A DNA stretch of 12,205 nt from an uncultured Oscillospiraceae bacterium (GCA_910588415.1 CAJUPK010000068.1:1-12205); one strand, 5' to 3'. Numbered from the stretch's first letter, positions 1 to 6,632 are shown. Notes: a model not told the origin generated them from the sequence alone. Program-made: numbers and translations.

Positions 1-24
1 CCACCAGCAACATAGTTACACCCC

Positions 25-62
25 AAATCCACGTATCTGCACAGGCAGGTGCGTGGATTTTT
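25..62 (+). terminator. Rho-independent terminator, gene upstream lies outside window
   Basis: A 16-bp stem (25-40 with 45-60, two G-U pairs) closes on the tetraloop ACAG and runs into TTTTT at 58-62. The T-tract is on the plus strand, so it should end a plus-strand transcript entering from the left. The window begins with CCACCA, which would fit the encoded 3' CCA end of a tRNA, but six bases cannot prove this. Confidence 0.75.
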
Positions 63-151
63 GTTGCCCGGCCAGGCTCAGGGCATCCCACGCGTTCTCC
101 AGCATCCAAATTCTGGAATCCCTTTCCTTGGGTCCCAGGTCCCTTTGCCAT

Positions 152-186
152 AAAACCGCCCCTGGAAATCCAGGCGGCGGTTTTTT
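152..186. terminator. Bidirectional terminator hairpin
   Basis: The arms AAAACCGCC-CCTGG (152-165) and CCAGG-C-GGCGGTTTT (170-183) pair around the loop AAAT with one bulged C. TTTTTT follows on the plus strand, and TTTTA follows on the minus strand. It lies about 100 nt past the end of the minus-strand MazG-like gene and is the likely end of that transcript. Confidence 0.7.
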
Positions 187-287
187 CACACAAAAGCATC
201 CGAACTTCAACCGTAAAGGGAAACTTCTTTCACCATGCCTGCAAGCAACTCCCGCTCACAGGCATACGCAGCCCCAGAGAGATACCG

Positions 288-614
288 CTACCAGCGGCTC
301 ATGTTTCGCTGGTGCTTCTCCCGGTAAACCTTTTCCAGCTCCTCCGGAGTAATGCCATAGATCAGCAGCAGGTCGTTAAAGTACATCATCACATCGCAGA
401 GCTCCTCCACAAAGTGATGGCGGATTTCCGGGTCCTCTACAATGGGCTGGTCCCCCCGCTTTTTGATGATATCCGCCGCCTCTCCGGCTTCAATCAGCAT
501 CCAAAGCAGCGTGTCCCTGCCCTTCTCTAAAGGCAGCCCGCCCCATCGGTCAAAATATTTTTCCTGCAGTTCCCTTTGAATGGCCTGCATTTCCTCAAAG
601 CCAAAGCGGCTCAT
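288..614 (-). CDS. MazG-like nucleotide pyrophosphohydrolase
   Basis: A small all-alpha NTP-PPase of 108 residues. MazG-type enzymes hydrolyse (d)NTPs to the monophosphate and pyrophosphate, commonly cleaning non-canonical nucleotides. The family metal-binding pattern ExxE-(12 to 28)-ExxD is visible: EAGE at residues 42-45, then EELCD with E71 and D74. It is a single-domain protein, unlike the two-domain MazG of Escherichia coli. I chose ATG at 614 because AGGAG (624-628) lies 9 nt upstream. A GTG at 623 is in frame but abuts the Shine-Dalgarno. The gene stands about 175 nt from the phosphopantetheinyl transferase and is probably its own transcription unit, ended by the hairpin at 152-186. 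The exact substrate is unknown. The reading frame continues past its TAG with protein-like sequence to 207 (see findings). Confidence 0.85.
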   Translation of the reverse strand: MSRFGFEEMQAIQRELQEKYFDRWGGLPLEKGRDTLLWMLIEAGEAADIIKKRGDQPIVEDPEIRHHFVEELCDVMMYFNDLLLIYGITPEELEKVYREKHQRNMSRW

Positions 615-665
615 GGACAGCACTCCTTTTTTGATATGTAGTTATGTGCAGTAAAACCTCTTGAA

Positions 666-702
666 AACCAGGTCTTTCCGCTGAGCGGCCAAGCGCCTGG
701 TT
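666..702. repeat. Inverted repeat in intergenic gap
   Basis: AACCAGG (666-672) pairs with CCTGGTT (696-702), and an inner CCGC/GCGG (678-681 with 685-688) nests inside. It lies upstream of the MazG-like gene. It has no T-tract on either strand, so it is not a standard terminator. Its role is unknown. Confidence 0.5.
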
Positions 703-783
703 CCAGAGGGGCACCTTCTTTTAGAGCCTCGTTGCCTATAGGATTTGAGAATTGGCTGATGAAAGCAAAGGAAAAAGTTTCGC

Positions 784-801
784 CAGCCTTTTCAAAGGCT
801 G
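784..801 (-). terminator. Hairpin across the stop codon of the phosphopantetheinyl transferase gene
   Basis: CAGCCTT and AAGGCTG (784-790 with 795-801) form a 7-bp stem around TTCA. The complement of TCA at 792-794 is the stop codon TGA. On the minus strand the stem is followed by GCGAAACTTTTT, so a terminator function for the long minus-strand operon is possible, but the T-tract is displaced by about six bases. Confidence 0.4.
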
Positions 802-1472
802 CGAGGTGTGGAGCAGAGCTCCACGGTCTTGCGCGACAGATAGGGCCTCAGAGCCTGCCAGGCCACTGGCCGCACTGCCAGCCCGGCAGCCGGGGGACGG
901 CCCTCCCCGCACAGGGTCAGCCAGAAGCGCTCCTCTCCCCGCAGCAGGGCCAGGCTTTGAAACCACACGCCTGCCCCCCGCTCCAGGCAGGGCCGGGTGC
1001 CCAGTCGGGAGAAAGCTGTTTCCCCAATGCCTTGGGCCATTCCCAGACCTGTATACTTCATATAGCTCTCTTTACAGGTCCACAGCTGAGTCAGCGCCTG
1101 ATGGGGGTCCGTACTCCGACCGGTCAGCTCCCGCTCCAACGGGGTGCAGATCCGCTCCGCCAGCTCTGGCCGGAACACCCGCACCCGCTCCACGTCCACT
1201 CCCAGCGGAAACCTCCCCATCCCGCAGACAGCCAGTCCCTGGCTGTGGCTGAGATTAAAAGCCGGGCCCTCCGGCAGCTCCGGCTTCCCCTTGGGGCCTT
1301 GCCGGACCCTCTCTTTCAGGTTGTCCCAGGGTTCTCCCCGCTCTTCCAGGGCCAGGGCCAGCAGAGCCCAGGCAGCCTGGCTCTCCAGCCGGGTGCGCTC
1401 CCTCTTGTCCAGCCCACCAGGCAGAGAGGCCACGAGAACCTGCCAGTCCGGCGCCCGGCTCAGGGCTGCCAC
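792..1472 (-). CDS. 4'-phosphopantetheinyl transferase, Sfp/AcpT superfamily
   Basis: Transfers the 4'-phosphopantetheine arm of CoA onto a serine of an acyl- or peptidyl-carrier protein. The family motifs appear in order: FNLSHS at residues 72-77, GVDVE at 91-95 (D93 and E95 are the magnesium ligands), and WTCKESYMKYTGLGM at 131-145 (K134, E135 and K139). At 226 residues it matches the Sfp-size class rather than the about 120-residue AcpS class. Its ATG overlaps the end of ispG by 13 nt, so the two are probably translationally coupled. In many clostridia polC follows ispG, so this neighbour is less usual. The last dozen residues (KTVELCSTPRSL) are encoded by a repeat element (805-834), which suggests the original C-terminus was replaced. 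Whether the target is a fatty-acid carrier or a secondary-metabolite carrier cannot be told. Confidence 0.88.
   Translation of the reverse strand: MAALSRAPDWQVLVASLPGGLDKRERTRLESQAAWALLALALEERGEPWDNLKERVRQGPKGKPELPEGPAFNLSHSQGLAVCGMGRFPLGVDVERVRVFRPELAERICTPLERELTGRSTDPHQALTQLWTCKESYMKYTGLGMAQGIGETAFSRLGTRPCLERGAGVWFQSLALLRGEERFWLTLCGEGRPPAAGLAVRPVAWQALRPYLSRKTVELCSTPRSL
805..834 (+). repeat. Hairpin repeat element, copy 1
   Basis: The 30-nt element contains the perfect hairpin GTGGAGC-AGA-GCTCCAC followed by GGTCTTGCGC. A second copy lies in inverted orientation at 6525-6554, with 28 of 30 positions identical. This copy lies inside the 3' end of the phosphopantetheinyl transferase reading frame. 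Confidence 0.75.
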
Positions 1473-2515
1473 TGGCGCAGTTCAGCCAGCAGCTCGTCCA
1501 GCAGCCGGGCCTCGGGCACTTTGCGCAAAATCTTCCCCTTGCGGAACAGCAGGCCCTCGCCCTTGCCCCCAGCAATGCCCAGGTCCGCCTCCCGGGCCTC
1601 TCCGGGACCGTTCACAGCGCAGCCCATCACCGCCACAGTCAGGTCCAGGGGACAGTCCCGCAGGGCTTCCTCCGCCCGGTTGGCCAGGGAGATCAAGTCA
1701 ATCCGCGTGCGGCCGCAGGTGGGGCAGGCGATCAGCCTCACGCCCCGCCGCAGCCCCAGGGCCCGCAGGATGTCCACCCCGGCCCGCACCTCCTCCACCG
1801 GGTCCGCGGCCAAAGACACCCGCAGGGTATCCCCTATGCCCTGCTGCAGCAGCCCGCCAATGCCAATGGCAGACTTGACCAGCCCCATGCGGGCCGTACC
1901 CGCGTGGGTGATGCCCAGGTGCAGGGGATAGCTGCAGCGCTGGGCCGCTGCCTGGTAGGCCTGGACCGTGAAGTCCACAGAGGAGGCCTTCATGGACAGC
2001 ACAATGTCCTGAAAGTCAAACTTCTCCAGCAGAGAGGCATGGTACAGGGCGCTGTCCACCAGGGCCTGGGGGGTGGGGTGCCCGTACTTGGCCAGAATGT
2101 GCTTCTCCAAAGAGCCGTCGTTCACCCCCACCCGAATGGGGATACTCCGGGCCCGGCAGGCATCCGCCACAGCCTTCACCCGGCTCTCGTCCCCAATGTT
2201 CCCTGGGTTGATGCGTATTTTGTCAATACCCGCGGCCGCTGACTCCAGCGCCAGCTTATAGTCAAAGTGGATATCTGCCACCACGGGGATGGAGACCGCC
2301 TCCTTCACCGCGGGAATCAGCTGCCGCACCGCCGCCATGTCTGGAATGGCAATGCGCAAAATCTGGCACCCCGCCTGCTCCAGCTCTTTGGCCTGGCGCA
2401 CGCTGCCCTCGATATCTGTAGACGGCACGCTGAGCATAGACTGCACGGTCAGCGGCGCGCCGCCGCCTATCCTTACGCCCCCGGCCGTCACCTGTCTGGC
2501 CTGTCTTCTCTCCAT
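1460..2515 (-). CDS. ispG: 4-hydroxy-3-methylbut-2-enyl diphosphate synthase (MEP pathway)
   Basis: IspG (GcpE) reductively opens 2-C-methyl-D-erythritol 2,4-cyclodiphosphate to HMBPP, the penultimate step of the MEP pathway, using a [4Fe-4S] cluster in the cytoplasm. At 351 residues it is the usual bacterial size. The N-terminal TIM-barrel signature is seen in VQSM (24-27), VADIHFDY (79-86) and KIRINPGNIG (99-108). The cluster ligands are C264 and C267 in CPTCGR and C299 in GCAVNGPGE, and E306 is the expected fourth ligand or catalytic glutamate. The ATG follows a GGGGGAAG Shine-Dalgarno and lies 13 nt after the rseP stop. It stands in one operon with dxr, another enzyme of the same pathway. 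Confidence 0.97.
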   Translation of the reverse strand: MERRQARQVTAGGVRIGGGAPLTVQSMLSVPSTDIEGSVRQAKELEQAGCQILRIAIPDMAAVRQLIPAVKEAVSIPVVADIHFDYKLALESAAAGIDKIRINPGNIGDESRVKAVADACRARSIPIRVGVNDGSLEKHILAKYGHPTPQALVDSALYHASLLEKFDFQDIVLSMKASSVDFTVQAYQAAAQRCSYPLHLGITHAGTARMGLVKSAIGIGGLLQQGIGDTLRVSLAADPVEEVRAGVDILRALGLRRGVRLIACPTCGRTRIDLISLANRAEEALRDCPLDLTVAVMGCAVNGPGEAREADLGIAGGKGEGLLFRKGKILRKVPEARLLDELLAELRQWQP

Positions 2516-2528
2516 CCCGGCTTCCCCC

Positions 2529-3596
2529 TTATCCTGTTACAATACGGAAAATATCGTGGAAGGTCACCAGCACCATCAGGCCAATGAGCAGCACAAAGCC
2601 CGCCGCGTGTACATAGCCCTCGTACTTGGCTGGCACCGGCTTGCGGGTAATCCCCTCCCACAGCAAAAACAGCAGCCGTCCCCCATCCAGGGCGGGCAGG
2701 GGCAGCAGGTTTACAATGCCCAGGTTCACGGTGATCATAATCATCATTACCACTAAGTTGTTCAGCGCCTGGCCAAAGCCCTGGCTCAGGCCGGCCCCCG
2801 CCGCCTGGGAGATGGCCTGGGCAGTGCCCACAGGCCCGGCCACCTCGTTAAGCCCAAAGCGGCCTGTCAGCAGGCCCTTCAGGCTTTCCACCACCATGCG
2901 GGCCATGGAGAAGGTGTCGGCCCCGGCCCGGCCCAGCACGCCCCAAAAGCTGCGCTGCTCCGGCTCCACATAGAAGTCCAGGGCCACAGCCTCCTTGCCG
3001 TCCTCCAGGGTCTGGGTGTGCATGGCAAAGCTGCCCAAAGACACCCGCTGGCCCTCCCGCTCCACGGTCATGGTTACAGCCTGGGGGTCTGCCATGGCCA
3101 GGGCAAAGGACAGGTCCCGGTCTGTGTAAACCGCGTAGCCGTCCAGCTCTACAATCCGGTCCCCCTCCAGGGCGCCGGCCGCCTGGGTGGCAGAGCCCTC
3201 TACAAACCGGGAGATGGTGGTGGTGGCAAAAATCTCCTGGGGCGCCAGCACGGCAATCATCAGCCCAAAGCCCAGCACAATGTTAAACACCCCTCCGGCC
3301 ACAATCACCAGCACCCGCTTCCACACAGGCTTGCGGCCAAAGGCGTTCTCATCCGGGCTGTCCCCGTCCTCGCCCTCCAGGGCGCAGAAGCCGCCGATGG
3401 GCAGCAGCCGCAGGGTGTAGTCTGTCTCTCCCCGGCGGAAGCCCCACAGCTTGGGCCCCATGCCCACCGCGAACTCATTGACCCGGACGCCACCAAATTT
3501 GGCCAGCAAAAAGTGCCCCAGCTCGTGGAAAAACACCACAAATCCAAACAGAAACACGCCGATTACAATTAACAGCCCGATATACAGTGCCTGCAA
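2529..3596 (-). CDS. rseP: Site-2 type intramembrane zinc metalloprotease
   Basis: RseP/RasP cleaves membrane-anchored substrates such as anti-sigma factors and leftover signal peptides inside the bilayer. Residues 4-23 form the first membrane helix, followed by the zinc site HELGH at 24-28. A single PDZ domain lies at about 126-185, where Escherichia coli RseP has two. The third zinc ligand is in NLLPLPALDGG at 296-306, and further helices lie at about 97-119, 281-299 and 329-347. At 355 residues it matches Firmicutes RasP. The start is TTG at 3596. TGA at 3603-3605 is in the same frame, so the start cannot lie further upstream, and no in-frame ATG is near. AAGGA lies about 12 nt before it, which suggests weak or coupled initiation. 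It sits between dxr and ispG, as in many Firmicutes. Confidence 0.95.
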   Translation of the reverse strand: MQALYIGLLIVIGVFLFGFVVFFHELGHFLLAKFGGVRVNEFAVGMGPKLWGFRRGETDYTLRLLPIGGFCALEGEDGDSPDENAFGRKPVWKRVLVIVAGGVFNIVLGFGLMIAVLAPQEIFATTTISRFVEGSATQAAGALEGDRIVELDGYAVYTDRDLSFALAMADPQAVTMTVEREGQRVSLGSFAMHTQTLEDGKEAVALDFYVEPEQRSFWGVLGRAGADTFSMARMVVESLKGLLTGRFGLNEVAGPVGTAQAISQAAGAGLSQGFGQALNNLVVMMIMITVNLGIVNLLPLPALDGGRLLFLLWEGITRKPVPAKYEGYVHAAGFVLLIGLMVLVTFHDIFRIVTG

Positions 3597-3602
3597 GATG
3601 AC

Positions 3603-3686
3603 TCATCTTCCTTTCCGTGATTCTTTAGAACCTGTGCCAACAGGAGCAGCCGGGCGCTTTTTTCGCTGCATCTTGAAAGCCGCCAT
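3603..3686 (-). CDS. Putative 27-residue basic peptide between dxr and rseP
   Basis: An ATG at 3686 is preceded by AGGA with 7 nt spacing. The reading frame encodes 27 residues, starts MAAFKMQRKKRP, and ends GSKESRKGR before TGA. It has many Lys and Arg and no membrane helix. It begins 27 nt after the dxr stop and ends 6 nt before the rseP TTG start, so it may couple translation into rseP. It is in the same frame as rseP. I recognise no family. It could be a real small protein, a leader peptide controlling rseP, or chance. The good ribosome site and exact fit into the gap are the only support. Confidence 0.35.
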   Translation of the reverse strand: MAAFKMQRKKRPAAPVGTGSKESRKGR

Positions 3687-3713
3687 ACTAAAATCCTACT
3701 GGTTACAGGTTCT
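3627..3713. repeat. Inverted repeat spanning the dxr-rseP gap
   Basis: AGAACCTGT (3627-3635) is the exact reverse complement of ACAGGTTCT (3705-3713). The arms enclose the putative small ORF, and one arm touches the dxr stop codon. In RNA this would close a 69-nt loop that holds the Shine-Dalgarno of the small ORF. It may regulate rseP translation or stabilise the processed message. Confidence 0.45.
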
Positions 3714-4900
3714 TACAGCCAAGCGCTTGGGGAAAGCCCTTCCCCTATCCGCTCCCCGGTCCGCTGCCGGGCCCATTGGTCCGCCGCCAGCACATCCTCC
3801 AGGCTGCCGGCATCCCCCTGGGGACAGGCGGCCAAAGCCTCTTCCGCCAGGCGGGCAATGTCCATAAAGCCGATCTGCTCCTTCAAAAAGGCCTCTACAG
3901 CCCGCTCGTTGGCCCCATTCACCGCAGCCGGAGCCAGCCCTCCCTGCTCCAGGGCTTTCAGGGCAATGGCCAGGCAGGGAAAGGCCTCCAGGTCCGGGGG
4001 GGCAAAATGCAGGGCCCCTGCTGCAAACAGGTCCAGCTCCCGCACAGGGCCAGGCAGGCGGTCCGGATAGGCCAGGGCATACTGAATGGGCAGGCGCATA
4101 TCCGGCGTCCCCAGCTGGGCCATCACCCCATTGTCCTGGTACTCCACCATGGAGTGGACAATGCTCTCCCGGTGGACCACCACCTGGATGCATTGGGGCG
4201 GCAGGCCGAACAGCCAGCGGGCCTCCATCACCTCCAGCCCCTTGTTCATCATGGTGGCCGAGTCAATGGTCACCTTGGCCCCCATGGACCAGTTGGGGTG
4301 GCTGAGGGCCTGCTGGGGGGTGACTTTCTCCAGCCTCTCCCGGGGCCAGCCAAAGAAGGGCCCGCCCGAGGCAGTCAGCAGCAGCCGCTTGACCTGGGAT
4401 CTAGTATTCCCCTGCAGGCACTGAAAAATGGCGGAATGTTCGCTGTCCACTGGCAAAAGTTCCAGGTTCTGCTTCCGGGCAGCCTCCATCACCAGCTGGC
4501 CTCCGGCCACCAGGGTCTCCTTGTTGGCCAGGGCCACGGTCTTTCCGGCGGCCAGGGCGGCCAGGGTTGGCCGCAGGCCCACCATACCCACCACAGCGTT
4601 AAGCACCAGGTCTGCCTCCTCCCAGGCAGCAGCCTGGCACAGGCCCTCTAAACCGGAGAGCACCGTGATGTCCATATCCCGGACCCGGTCCCTGAAGTCC
4701 TGGGCAGCAGCCGGGTCAAACAGCGCTGCCGCCCGGGGCCGGAACTCCCGGACCTGCTGTTCCAGCAGCGTCACATTGGAATGGGCCGCCAAAACCTCCA
4801 CCCGGTATGGCCGCTGGCCCCGGGTGTTCAGATCCCGGACTACCTCTAAAGTCTGGGTGCCAATGGAGCCCGTGGACCCCAACAGTGAAAGCGATCTCAT
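3713..4900 (-). CDS. dxr: 1-deoxy-D-xylulose 5-phosphate reductoisomerase (MEP pathway)
   Basis: Converts DXP to MEP with NADPH, the committing step of the MEP pathway and the fosmidomycin target. The NADPH-binding loop GSTGSIG is at residues 8-14 and NKET at 126-129. The metal ligands are D152 and E154 in LPVDSEHSAIF, with E223 in KGLEVMEA. The flexible active-site loop with HPNWSMG is at 201-207, and NGANERAVEAF is at 328-338. At 395 residues it is full length. ATG at 4900 has AAGGA 7 nt upstream. The 180 nt between it and the acetyltransferase remnant hold a weak terminator-like hairpin and a possible -10 box (TATAGT, complement of 5014-5019) without a good -35, so dxr may use its own weak promoter or read-through from cdsA. 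Confidence 0.97.
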   Translation of the reverse strand: MRSLSLLGSTGSIGTQTLEVVRDLNTRGQRPYRVEVLAAHSNVTLLEQQVREFRPRAAALFDPAAAQDFRDRVRDMDITVLSGLEGLCQAAAWEEADLVLNAVVGMVGLRPTLAALAAGKTVALANKETLVAGGQLVMEAARKQNLELLPVDSEHSAIFQCLQGNTRSQVKRLLLTASGGPFFGWPRERLEKVTPQQALSHPNWSMGAKVTIDSATMMNKGLEVMEARWLFGLPPQCIQVVVHRESIVHSMVEYQDNGVMAQLGTPDMRLPIQYALAYPDRLPGPVRELDLFAAGALHFAPPDLEAFPCLAIALKALEQGGLAPAAVNGANERAVEAFLKEQIGFMDIARLAEEALAACPQGDAGSLEDVLAADQWARQRTGERIGEGLSPSAWL

Positions 4901-5045
4901 TTCCCAATCCTTCCCCTTTCTAAAAACAGAGCAGAACGGTCCGCAAGCGCACCCGCGGCCCCACGGCGGCTCTGTACTGCGGTATAGCGCGAACCGGCTG
5001 GAACAGTCCCTGTACTATATCACAAATTTATGGAGGATTTATGAC

Positions 5046-5061
5046 AAAAAAGCCTGGCTTT
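5046..5061 (-). terminator. Weak terminator-like hairpin upstream of dxr
   Basis: On the minus strand AAAGC-CAG-GCTTT is followed at once by TTTT, giving a T-run of six or more with the stem's own bases. The stem is only 5 bp, so termination would be partial. It lies 20 nt past the end of the broken acetyltransferase and before dxr. Confidence 0.35.
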
Positions 5062-5080
5062 ATCCCCTGGCAGAGGTCTG

Positions 5081-5331
5081 TCAAAGGGGCTTCTGGCAGA
5101 CGAAAAAAACCTGCCCCTCCTGCAAAAAGGAGAAGCCAAATTTCTCGTACAGCCGGACAGGTCCCCAGTGCTGCCAGGGATACTCCCTCTTGGCGAGAGG
5201 ATAGCCCTCCCCGTACCTATAGCCCTGCCATCTTCCAAAAAACAGGCCATAACCAGAGAGGCAAGGCCTTCGCCCTGCCAATCCTCCGCAATATCCACAC
5301 AGTAAAAAATTCGAATCTTCCCCGCTCTGTG
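5081..5331 (-). pseudogene. Decayed GNAT-family N-acetyltransferase, C-terminal part
   Basis: Two overlapping minus-strand frames together read as the C-terminal half of a GNAT acetyltransferase. The first frame gives IRIFYCVDIAEDWQGEGLAS then LVMACFLEDG, in which QGEGLA fits the acetyl-CoA loop pattern Q/R-x-x-G-x-G/A. A frame change near 5225-5245 leads into GYRYGEGYP, then HWGPVRLYEKFGF, the typical GNAT motif B, and ends VFFVCQKPL at TGA 5081-5083. Neither frame alone makes a complete domain, and the N-terminal half is missing or unrecognisable in the 50 nt before cdsA ends. It sits between cdsA and dxr, which are normally adjacent. It was probably inserted by transfer and then decayed. 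A sequencing error could explain the single frameshift but not the missing front half. Confidence 0.65.
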
Positions 5332-5380
5332 TCCTCCTAACGCCAGGTCCCAGGAGATTGAGCTGTATGGCCAGCCCGCT

Positions 5381-6205
5381 TCATCCTCCTGCCAGAGACA
5401 GAAAGCTAACTAATAGATACACAAAAGGAGCGGTGAATATGACGCTGTCAAACCGGTCCAATATGCCCCCATGGCCAGGGATCACCTGGCCGAAGTCCTT
5501 GATGTGGCAGCTGCGCTTGATCAGCGAGAAGCTTAAATCCCCCAGAATGGAGATCCAGGAGCCGAAAAAGCCAGCCAAGAACAGGGCCAGGTAGTTCACC
5601 TCCACGGTGCCGTGGTAAAACACCTGGGAGAACCAAAGCCCGCACAGCAGCATCACCGCGACATCCGCTATGGTGCCGCCTATAGCGCCCTCTACCGTCT
5701 TTTTGGGGCTGATCTCTGGGCACAGCTTGTGCCGGCCAAAGAGGGTACCCGCAAAATAGGCCCCCATGTCCGCCACCCAGGCCGCCAGCACCGCGATCAG
5801 CACATAGAACATGCCGTGGCTCCGGTTCAGCTCCCGCAGGGAGACCAGCGTGTGCAGGGCGCAGGGAATGATAACCACCATGCTGTACAGCACAGCCACC
5901 TCTTTAAAGGTGGTCTCGTGGTGGTAAACGATCATGGCAGCAAACACGATCAGCGTGTAGAGACAGTAGGTGAGAAAGACGAACTGGCTCTCTGCGCAAA
6001 AGGGCAGCGCCGCCGCTGCCGCCAGGGACGGCATGTACAAAAACCACTTGCGCTGCAGTTCCAAGGCCCTGGCCAGCTCATCCACTGCCATCAGGGAGAT
6101 CAAGGCCACGGCAATGTTCAGCGCCAGAGGAAAGATTTGGTCGAAAACAACAATGGCCGCCGCAAAAAGCGTCAGCACCACGCCGGACAACACCCGCTGC
6201 TTCAT
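5381..6205 (-). CDS. cdsA: Phosphatidate cytidylyltransferase
   Basis: Makes CDP-diacylglycerol from phosphatidic acid and CTP in the cytoplasmic membrane, the precursor of phosphatidylglycerol and other phospholipids. The 274 residues are strongly hydrophobic, with about seven or eight helices visible (for example 5-21, 28-44, 75-94, 105-122 and 133-150). The CTP-transferase signature runs from S227 to D253, with KRSCHIKDFG followed by PGHGGILDRFD, and SPKKTVEG lies at 166-173. ATG at 6205 follows GAAAGGCGGG with 7 nt spacing. In most Firmicutes uppS lies directly upstream. Here a 427-nt hairpin-rich gap separates them, and a dedicated promoter lies at 6236-6264. Confidence 0.96.
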   Translation of the reverse strand: MKQRVLSGVVLTLFAAAIVVFDQIFPLALNIAVALISLMAVDELARALELQRKWFLYMPSLAAAAALPFCAESQFVFLTYCLYTLIVFAAMIVYHHETTFKEVAVLYSMVVIIPCALHTLVSLRELNRSHGMFYVLIAVLAAWVADMGAYFAGTLFGRHKLCPEISPKKTVEGAIGGTIADVAVMLLCGLWFSQVFYHGTVEVNYLALFLAGFFGSWISILGDLSFSLIKRSCHIKDFGQVIPGHGGILDRFDSVIFTAPFVYLLVSFLSLAGG

Positions 6206-6235
6206 TGTGTTTCCCGCCTTTCATTGTGAGACATA

Positions 6236-6264
6236 GTTATAATGAATGGAATGTACGGTATCAA
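6236..6264 (-). promoter_or_regulatory. Sigma-A promoter for cdsA
   Basis: On the minus strand TTGATA (complement of 6259-6264), a 17-nt spacer and TATAAC (complement of 6236-6241) lie 30 nt before the cdsA start. This is 5 of 6 consensus bases in each box. It suggests cdsA and downstream genes are transcribed independently of frr-uppS. Confidence 0.7.
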
Positions 6265-6330
6265 GACCGGGGAGCTTCCCCGCACCTTGGCCGCGCAAAC
6301 TGTATGCTCCTTGAGAGCCAATAGCGCGGT

Positions 6331-6482
6331 CCAGGGGCGTTAGGCCCCTGGTGGAGGCTTGGAGGCAAAGCCTCCAAGGTCTTGCCGGAGTGCGCGACCT
6401 GTGCGCACAAAGGCCTAGGCATCGTCAGCTCCTTTTAGCCATTTTCAAAGAAAATGGCTATGAGTTGGCAAAGCCAACTCAT
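6331..6482. repeat. Array of five hairpins in the uppS-cdsA gap
   Basis: Five inverted repeats follow each other. CCAGGGGC/GCCCCTGG is at 6331-6351. CTTGGAGGC-AAA-GCCTCCAAG is at 6358-6378. GTGCGC/GCGCAC is at 6390-6408. An 11-bp stem with AAA loop is at 6436-6460. ATGAGTTGGC-AAA-GCCAACTCAT is at 6460-6482. All stems are perfect, three have the loop AAA, and the last two share one base. None has a proper T-tract, so simple termination does not explain the set. A reading frame of 53 residues (6261-6422, minus) with AGGAG 6 nt before its ATG runs through the array, but it mostly translates the palindromes and is probably not a gene. Confidence 0.8.
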
Positions 6483-6524
6483 TTGCGGCTCTCGCCGTTT
6501 GTCTGACGACTCCGTGGCACTAAA

Positions 6525-6554
6525 GCGCAAGACCGCGGAGCGCTGCTCCACACC
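6525..6554 (-). repeat. Hairpin repeat element, copy 2 (inverted)
   Basis: The reverse complement of this stretch matches 805-834 at 28 of 30 bases. The two differences are A/C in the loop and A/G in the stem. The match includes the tail GGTCTTGCGC. The hairpin at 6358-6378 is also followed by GTCTTGC, so it looks like a more distant relative. Further on, 6577-6592 (AGTTG, CAACT) resembles the 6460-6482 hairpin. Confidence 0.75.
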
Positions 6555-6610
6555 ATGGAAGGGGACTGTCTTGTCGAGTTGACATGCCAACTGGTTGGCT
6601 CGGTCGGGTC

Positions 6611-6630
6611 AAAACGATTGCCACAGGCAA
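6611..6630 (-). terminator. Weak terminator-like hairpin after uppS
   Basis: On the minus strand TTGCC-TGT-GGCAA is followed by TCGTTTTG, starting 3 nt after the uppS stop codon. The 5-bp stem and four-T tail are marginal, so it may end only part of the frr-uppS message. Confidence 0.3.
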
Positions 6631-6632
6631 CG

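Noticed and set aside
732..1931. Long plus-strand frame of 399 codons
   Set aside because: It lies opposite ispG and the phosphopantetheinyl transferase, both with clear motifs. The product is low-complexity Pro/Ser/Arg/Gln-rich sequence typical of antisense reading in GC-rich DNA.
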